Shown: in pieces, positions 58,610 through 64,000 of the stretch
How the letters are laid out: the number at the start of each line of letters is the position of its first letter
Numbering within the stretch: the first letter of the stretch is position 1
DNA from: Saturnia japonica
Taxonomy: Eukaryota > Arthropoda > Insecta > Lepidoptera > Saturniidae
Length of the DNA stretch: 64,000 nucleotides
Assembly: GCA_033032175.1 (NCBI GenBank)
Contig: CM065318.1
Location: 4,402,001-4,466,000, forward strand
Direction: 5' to 3'
The notes under the pieces: model-generated
Database searches by the model: none
What the model was told of the DNA's origin: nothing
What the model saw: only the letters and a program-made list of their open reading frames with translations
Made by a program: the position numbers and the translations under genes

Positions 58610-59844
58610 ATGCATATATCTACACTACAATGGATTATTTAAAATTTATATTATAGGGTATCTAAATAGATTATTTCAGTAGCAAATGTTTGGAACCGCC
58701 TTGAAGCAGGTTATTGTAGTATTGAAAATGGTTGATTTTTCGCTTATAGTATTAGCTTATTTAGGTATATATACGGCCATAATACATATATAGGTATTTA
58801 ATTTTTCTCTTTTAATTTCCATCATAAAATATTTATGGTCAAGGTAATATTCAAGTTTATGAAGCATGTATGAAAAAGGTACATAGCTTAGGAAAAATGC
58901 GTTTACAAAAAAAAACCACTAATCTCGTTTCGGATACAACTAAAGTTACAACGCCAAAATATCACAAATGAAGTAGACTCAAATAAAATATAGTTTATCA
59001 ACTGCATAGTGGTATACCAAGCGTAATACATACACTGAAAGGCGTAATATTAAAAAGTATCTCTGAATTTCACGTAAGGACCTGAACGAATGTTAATTGC
59101 TCAATAACAATTACCTATTAATAAATATAACAAGCACTACAGTAGTTGGTAGTTGCATAATTTTATGAATAGGAAGATATATACATACAGAAAATAGATT
59201 AGAAAGAAAAGTAGAATAGTTACTTAAAGTATATTTATTAACTACGTAGTAGCGAAACTGCGTATAACGTCAAATTGAATGCCTACCGTTTAGCGCTGAT
59301 TTATCCAGTATTCTAATAAGGGCTGGCAACATTGCGGGTCGAGTTAAGTAGGCGGTAACGCATCGGTTTCGTCTCATATTTCTAGTTTCTACTAACGAGG
59401 GACTGGCCGTTTAGGAATAATATTTTTAAAATCATTCGAAATGGTTTTTAATTATTTTCCCACATTTATCATTCATAACATGACATACTCACACAACTTG
59501 TAATCGTATATATATTTCGATTTAATTTTCTATAATAACAAAAATATTAAATACCTTTTATCATATTAGCAATTAAATGGTCTTTTATTACAACAAGTAT
59601 ATTTTTGCGCTATTTTACGAGATGGCTTGCGGGGTGAGACACGCTTTGGGTATTTATTTCATTTATTTGCCGTTTTTTTCGAAATTTCAAGGGAGTTTCG
59701 CTTCTACCCCTGGTTATTTACTATTCTTATGTTAGTGATCTCACTGCCATGTAAGTGACTAGTCAAAGTTATAATAAACTTGTGCGAATATTCCCTAATC
59801 TTTTTTTTCTTACCTATAGGTTTAGCGTTGTCGCCACAATCTTA
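58610..59844. other. LRRC49 3' flank, no gene recognised
   Basis: AT-rich. No canonical AATAAA close to the LRRC49 stop stands out. The stretch 60,136-60,719 is similarly blank. Confidence 0.4.
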
Positions 59845-60135
59845 CCTGAACTTAATTGATGATTTGGCCCAAGATGGTAACACACTAAGCCTAGTGGCAG
59901 AACAGGCTCTCAAGAGCAGCTGCCGGAACACACCTTTAGGTTCTTGGCGACAGATTTTCAACTTGAGGGTGGTAGCTGGCCAGTCGGGCATCAGAAAAAG
60001 CACTACTACCATGCTATGGTTTCATCACGATGTATTTTCTTCACCGAAAGCTCAGATTCATTGCAGCAGTTCGCACTCACGTCGGTCGACGCGTAGTCCA
60101 TACACGCTACCAACTGAGCAATGATGGCTATCTTT
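59845..60135 (-). repeat. tRNA-derived SINE S1
   Basis: Inverse copy: CTAAGCCTAGTGG, GGCGACAGATTTTCAACTTG, ACCATGCTATGGTTTC, CTTCACCGAAAGCTCAG and a head ending ACCAACTGAGCAATGATGGC. Confidence 0.78.
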
Positions 60136-60719
60136 TATTATTACTATGTGACTATACAAGGGTCTATCAACTATTTCATCCACACTTTGCTGTCCCTGAT
60201 ATTTAAGAAATATCACAATTGTATCTAAGATTATGAGGCACAACGTGAAACTTGATTACCTTCTCAAAAATGGTTTGTTTCTATGAAACGTCATGGTAAC
60301 TCAGGATACGAAATAACCGTTACATAGAAATTATTCCGAAGACCAAATTAACCTTATGAACTTTCATTATAAATGAACATTTACTTATCACTTACAGTAA
60401 TTTTTTATTATAGAAGTTGACGGCATAATGTAGTTTATCGTGTAAAAAAGCAATAAGGCAATACAATTATAAACAAAATAAATCCTATGTTATATAGAAG
60501 AATGCGTAAGTATACTGAGTCACGTCAAGGATTTTACGTGAATAGTTTCCAATCTGGTTTGTTTTAATTCGCACGGACGCGTGAACAAACGAACGAAAAC
60601 AAAAATAAAATTATTTTTTTCCTTTGTTTTAATCTAACTTATTACTACATCTACTACTAATCGATCTAATATAATACACATTAGTTGATAAACTCTGAGT
60701 TTAATAATACTTATTACGT

Positions 60720-61450
60720 AATGTACATTCAATGGATGTTGTTGGCGACAGAACAGTTATTTTCGTGTTTCTTGTTAGGTTATTATGTGATATTATTGTG
60801 TTTACGTGTTATGTACTATGTGTTACGATAAAATAGATTAATACAGACAAATGTTAGCGAAAACGCTACATTACAAGTTGCATGTTATATATTAAGATGT
60901 ATATAAACGATTATGTATTGTGTGTCACATATGTGAAAATAGAACTAATACAGAATAGATTAATGCATAGAGTAAGCCAATAGAGTAAGGATATCAAATA
61001 TTATAGAAATTTTACGAACAGAAAACAGTTATGCCGCCCGTAAATTACATTGTTTTTGGCTAATGTACGGAATATATACTTGATGTATATTATATGTGAA
61101 TATGTAATGGATAGGCAATACGATAAATGACATGTGTACATAAGATATATAATGACAGAAATATAGAGATATTAACAGGGCAACCAAAGCGAAAACTGAA
61201 ATTAAAACAAAGTTAAAACACGAAATAAAACGGGGCTCTCTTTACGGTCATTCCTCGAACTACTTAAGCTCGAAGAGGGGCCGTATTGAGCACAAGTCCG
61301 GTGAAGCTGTAAAAGCCGCAGCGGCTCTGTTTGACGATAGGGCCCCTAAGGCTAACAGTGTAGTCAGTTCAAAAAAAAAAAAAACCGTATTGAGCACGGT
61401 GCAATTCAACGAGTCTACACGTACAAGTAACAAGTAACCACGAGAAGAAA
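60720..61450 (-). repeat. Dispersed repeat G, inverse copy
   Basis: Minus-strand counterpart of 34,665-35,270, interrupted at 61,294-61,384 by the short retroposon. Confidence 0.75.
61294..61384 (+). mobile_element. Short retroposon copy with 13-bp target duplication
   Basis: AAGTCCGGTGAAGCTG through CAGTTC, followed by about 16 A. CCGTATTGAGCAC occurs exactly at 61281-61293 and 61385-61397. The body is only about 75 bases and equals the last part of the neighbouring Jockey LINE. It interrupts a copy of the repeat also present at 34.67 kb. Confidence 0.9.
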
Positions 61451-61511
61451 ACTTTGGTCGTCCTGCGAACAGTTAACAATTAAGATATCGACTTTTATTG
61501 AAGACCCGGCA

Positions 61512-61514
<3 letters not shown>

Positions 61515-61550
<36 letters not shown>

Positions 61551-62630
61551 CTGACCACACTGTTAGCCTTAGGGGCCCTATCGTCAAACAGAGCCGCTGC
61601 GGCTTTTACAGCTTCACCGGACTTGGGGGCGAGCGCTTAGGGCACTCAGCCGCGAAAGTTTGTGACGACCCGCACGAGGGTGCCAGAGTGGCCGAACCTC
61701 GGCTCGGGCGGTCGTCGCGAATGCGAAAAGTCGCGATCTAACTAATTCCCTAATCTTAGGAGAATTCGAGCTAACTAATATATACTCATATGCACGTTCC
61801 CCTCCTCCTGGGAGGAAGGAGTGGACCATGCGTATGTGTATTTAATAATCGGAATGGTTTTTCTACACTAACTAGCGCAATAGTCTAACTAGCGCAAAAA
61901 AAGAAAAAAAAAGGTCCCTTACAGAACCTATGTACCTGTGTGGTGTGCACGTGTGTGTGTTCATACGTGTGTAATGTTGTGTGTGGGTAACTAAGTGTTG
62001 CACGTATAGTGTCACTTTGTATCGCGCGGGCGGCTGCCTGACCCAAGGGCTTCACACCGAGGAACGGACCTAGGCTTGGGTTGCCGCTAGAGAGGGTGGA
62101 CGTGACGGGTGTGCGGGAGCGAAGTTGACCGCCCGTCCTCTGCGGAGAGAACGGTGGTTACGCGGGCGTGGGCGGTGGCACGCTCTGTTTGGAGAGACGG
62201 TGTCGGCGTAGAACGCGTTAGCTTTTTCGGTTTGGTCGGGCGGGTCAGTGAATATATTACGCGGCCGGCGTTTTCTCCGGCAGGCGTTGGGGTCGGGAAC
62301 ATAAGAAGCTGCCGCTTTTATTAAGGGGTTCGCGTGGTTCGACGCGGTGTCGAAATACGAGCGAGAAAGGTGTTTGGCATATGCATGTATCGAGGGAAGG
62401 TCCATATCTCTATGGAGATCCTCCATACGAACAAACCAGGGGGCACCGGTAAGGCGGTGAAGAAATTTGTTCTGGATAGCTTGTAAGCGTTCCCAGTTAT
62501 AACTTGGCATATGTGCGAACGCAACGCAGCTATATGTCATGATCGGACGGATACACATCTTGTAGAGCGTAAGCTTGTGTCTCGTGGACATTTTGCTTGC
62601 AGCACATAACAGAGGATGCAGTCGGGCGAG
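61515..62630 (-). mobile_element. 5'-truncated Jockey-clade LINE with 12-bp target duplication
   Basis: On the minus strand the element begins inside ORF2, runs through its stop at 62070 and a 3' UTR, and ends in a 32-33-base A-tail (T-run 61514-61546). GACCCGGCACCT occurs exactly at 61503-61514 and 62631-62642, flanking it: a clean target-primed duplication. Its last about 75 bases match the short retroposons elsewhere in the window. Confidence 0.92.
62070..62630 (-). pseudogene. Jockey ORF2 C-terminus (after the reverse transcriptase)
   Basis: About 186 codons with the Jockey signature LTLYKMCIRPIMTYSCVAFAH, FLHRLTGAPWFVR and a basic tail of Arg/Pro. The open frame extends to an ATG at 62657, but the first nine codons lie outside the LINE insertion (in and beyond the target duplication), so that ATG is accidental. 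The catalytic RT domain is absent because of the truncation. Confidence 0.88.
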
Positions 62631-62690
62631 GACCCGGCACCTCAAGCGGTCGTGCATTATTGCACCCCCGGACCCGTCACACCCCCCCCC

Positions 62691-63384
62691 CCTCCCTCAC
62701 GCAGAGGGGAAGTGACGCGTACCCAACAGATGTTGTATAATCGTTGCCATTCATAAGTAAATGAAAAATGAACTGTTTAGTAAGTAATAACATAAAATGA
62801 AGTCGCTTGCCGCTGTCTTTTCATATTAATGCTTAGATCTTTTAAACTACGCAACAGATTTTAATGGGGGTTTTACTTACATTAGAATTTTTACGAATGG
62901 TATATACATACAATACATTCCAATTAAGTTTTTTTATAGGAGAAAATTCAAATATGTATTTGTAATCGAGTCGGCAAAAAATATTTTTCGGGTGCTTATA
63001 TGGCTTATGCTGGCTAAACATTATAAAATACATCTAAATAATGCTCCAAAGAATTAAAGCTCTTTAAAAAGCCTAGAGAAAGTCCGCGATAGCATATGTC
63101 TGTCTCTTAAGATTGACTCACAGTAACCATTTTTATCTTCAACATGATAATTAAAAATACATATTACGTTATTTCCCAAGCTATTTTCTCCAGTTCAGTA
63201 TTAATCTTAACTTGGGCATTTAATGTAGATTAAGATTGTTTTTACAGTTTTCTATTTGAACGAATACTGTAGAAGATATCACGCATTCAACATTATTCGC
63301 GATCAAAAAAATCCTATCTAAAAAACCTATGATGAATTGTGCGACGCGAGCTTAGCGCCACTTTTCGTAACTATGAAGTTACGT
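62691..63384. other. Intergenic DNA with faint Helitron similarity
   Basis: 62,825-63,150 contains GTCCGCGATAGCATATGTC and ATGGCTTATGCTGGC, motifs of the Helitron-like families, but no termini. 63,556-64,000 shows nothing. Confidence 0.35.
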
Positions 63385-63555
63385 AATATACCATCATGCC
63401 TGTATTCCCGAATTGTTAGGCAGAGGTATACACCCACAGTTCGCTGGGTATGTTTTAGGTCCTATGTAATAGGGGGTGAGCCTATTGCCATCAATCGGGC
63501 ATAAAGTCAAACTCCAAGTTGGTACTGAGAATTTGATAGAAAATAAATTCATAGA
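63385..63555 (-). repeat. SINE S2, 3' part
   Basis: Inverse copy of the S2 body: ACCATCATGCCTG, CCCGAATTGTTAGGCAGAGG, GGGGTGAGCCTATTGCCATC. The tRNA-like head is missing. Confidence 0.72.
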
Positions 63556-64000
63556 TTTTTTTTTAAATTAATATTTCACTATGCCCCTTAGCTATGCCTG
63601 TTTTCACATTTATCAACATTTTATAGATATTTTATTTTGCAATAGTTATAAAAAATCATACTTAATTAACAAATTAATAAACTTTTATAGACATTTATCG
63701 CAGGATCTTATGATGTATAAGTATATCAAAAGGGCTCCACGAAGTTTCAAATTTATAGGCTAATTATTTTATACCTTTTAACCCATTAATTGTGGCAACG
63801 GAGATTAGGAAAAAATTTGTTAGATCAATTGAATAACTTTTTGAAAAATGGTCATAAAACTGTTTTTCCAACCGGGCTCGATTCTTTAAAATGTTAAAAA
63901 GATACATTTTATTTTAAAAACATGGAATTCTTTTTTCAAAAGTAGTTATTTGTGTTACATTTTCATCGCATTTCAATCTTTTTTGTCATCATGGATACGT

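Noticed and set aside
61614..61829. 71-codon minus-strand frame
   Set aside because: Lies in the 3' UTR of the Jockey LINE.
1..64000. CRISPR array, bacterial operon or prophage
   Set aside because: The window is eukaryotic: spliced genes, SINEs, LINEs and Helitrons; no regularly spaced direct repeats with unique spacers.

Overview
This window is nuclear DNA from an insect, almost certainly a moth or butterfly. It is AT-rich and intron-rich. Its repeats are of kinds I know from Lepidoptera: short tRNA-derived SINEs, non-autonomous Helitron-like elements beginning A|TCTATACTAATAT and ending hairpin-CTAG|T, Jockey and RTE LINE fragments, and a mag-like Ty3/gypsy element with tiny LTRs. I cannot name the species.

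Layout. Bases 1-12,200 are repeat-rich, with no gene I can assign. At 12.2 kb on the minus strand a single exon encodes a signal peptide; the rest of that gene is unresolved. At 12,931-17,363 lies a nearly pristine 4,433-bp mag-like retrotransposon: identical 117-bp LTRs, a 5-bp target duplication, a Ser-tRNA primer site and one in-frame stop inside pol. Bases 17.4-21.7 kb are repeats. FAF1 (FAS-associated factor 1) occupies 21,736-43,045 on the plus strand in 16 coding exons, for 642 residues; its introns hold a dead Tigger transposon, an RTE LINE relic, Helitrons and SINEs. LANCL3 (LanC-like 3) lies tail-to-tail with it on the minus strand (44,315-45,526, intronless coding region). Bases 45.6-51.6 kb are repeats. 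LRRC49, a tubulin polyglutamylase complex subunit, runs from about 51,619 to 58,609 on the plus strand in 11 exons, with a one-base reading-frame discontinuity in its sixth LRR-gene exon. Bases 58.6-64 kb are repeats, including a Jockey LINE fragment with a perfect 12-bp target duplication.

The three assigned genes belong to separate pathways (p97/ubiquitin adaptor, LanC-like zinc protein, microtubule polyglutamylation) and show no sign of functional linkage. The most novel signal is a very short (about 75-85 nt plus A-tail) retroposon identical to the tail of the resident Jockey LINE. It recurs as separate insertions with a nearly constant 5' boundary, and four of them have recognisable target-site duplications (13, 11, 9 and 7 bp). 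Other points of interest are a possible 28-nt intron or frameshift in LRRC49, the signal-peptide exon of an unidentified secreted protein, and head-out Helitron ends inside an LRRC49 intron.
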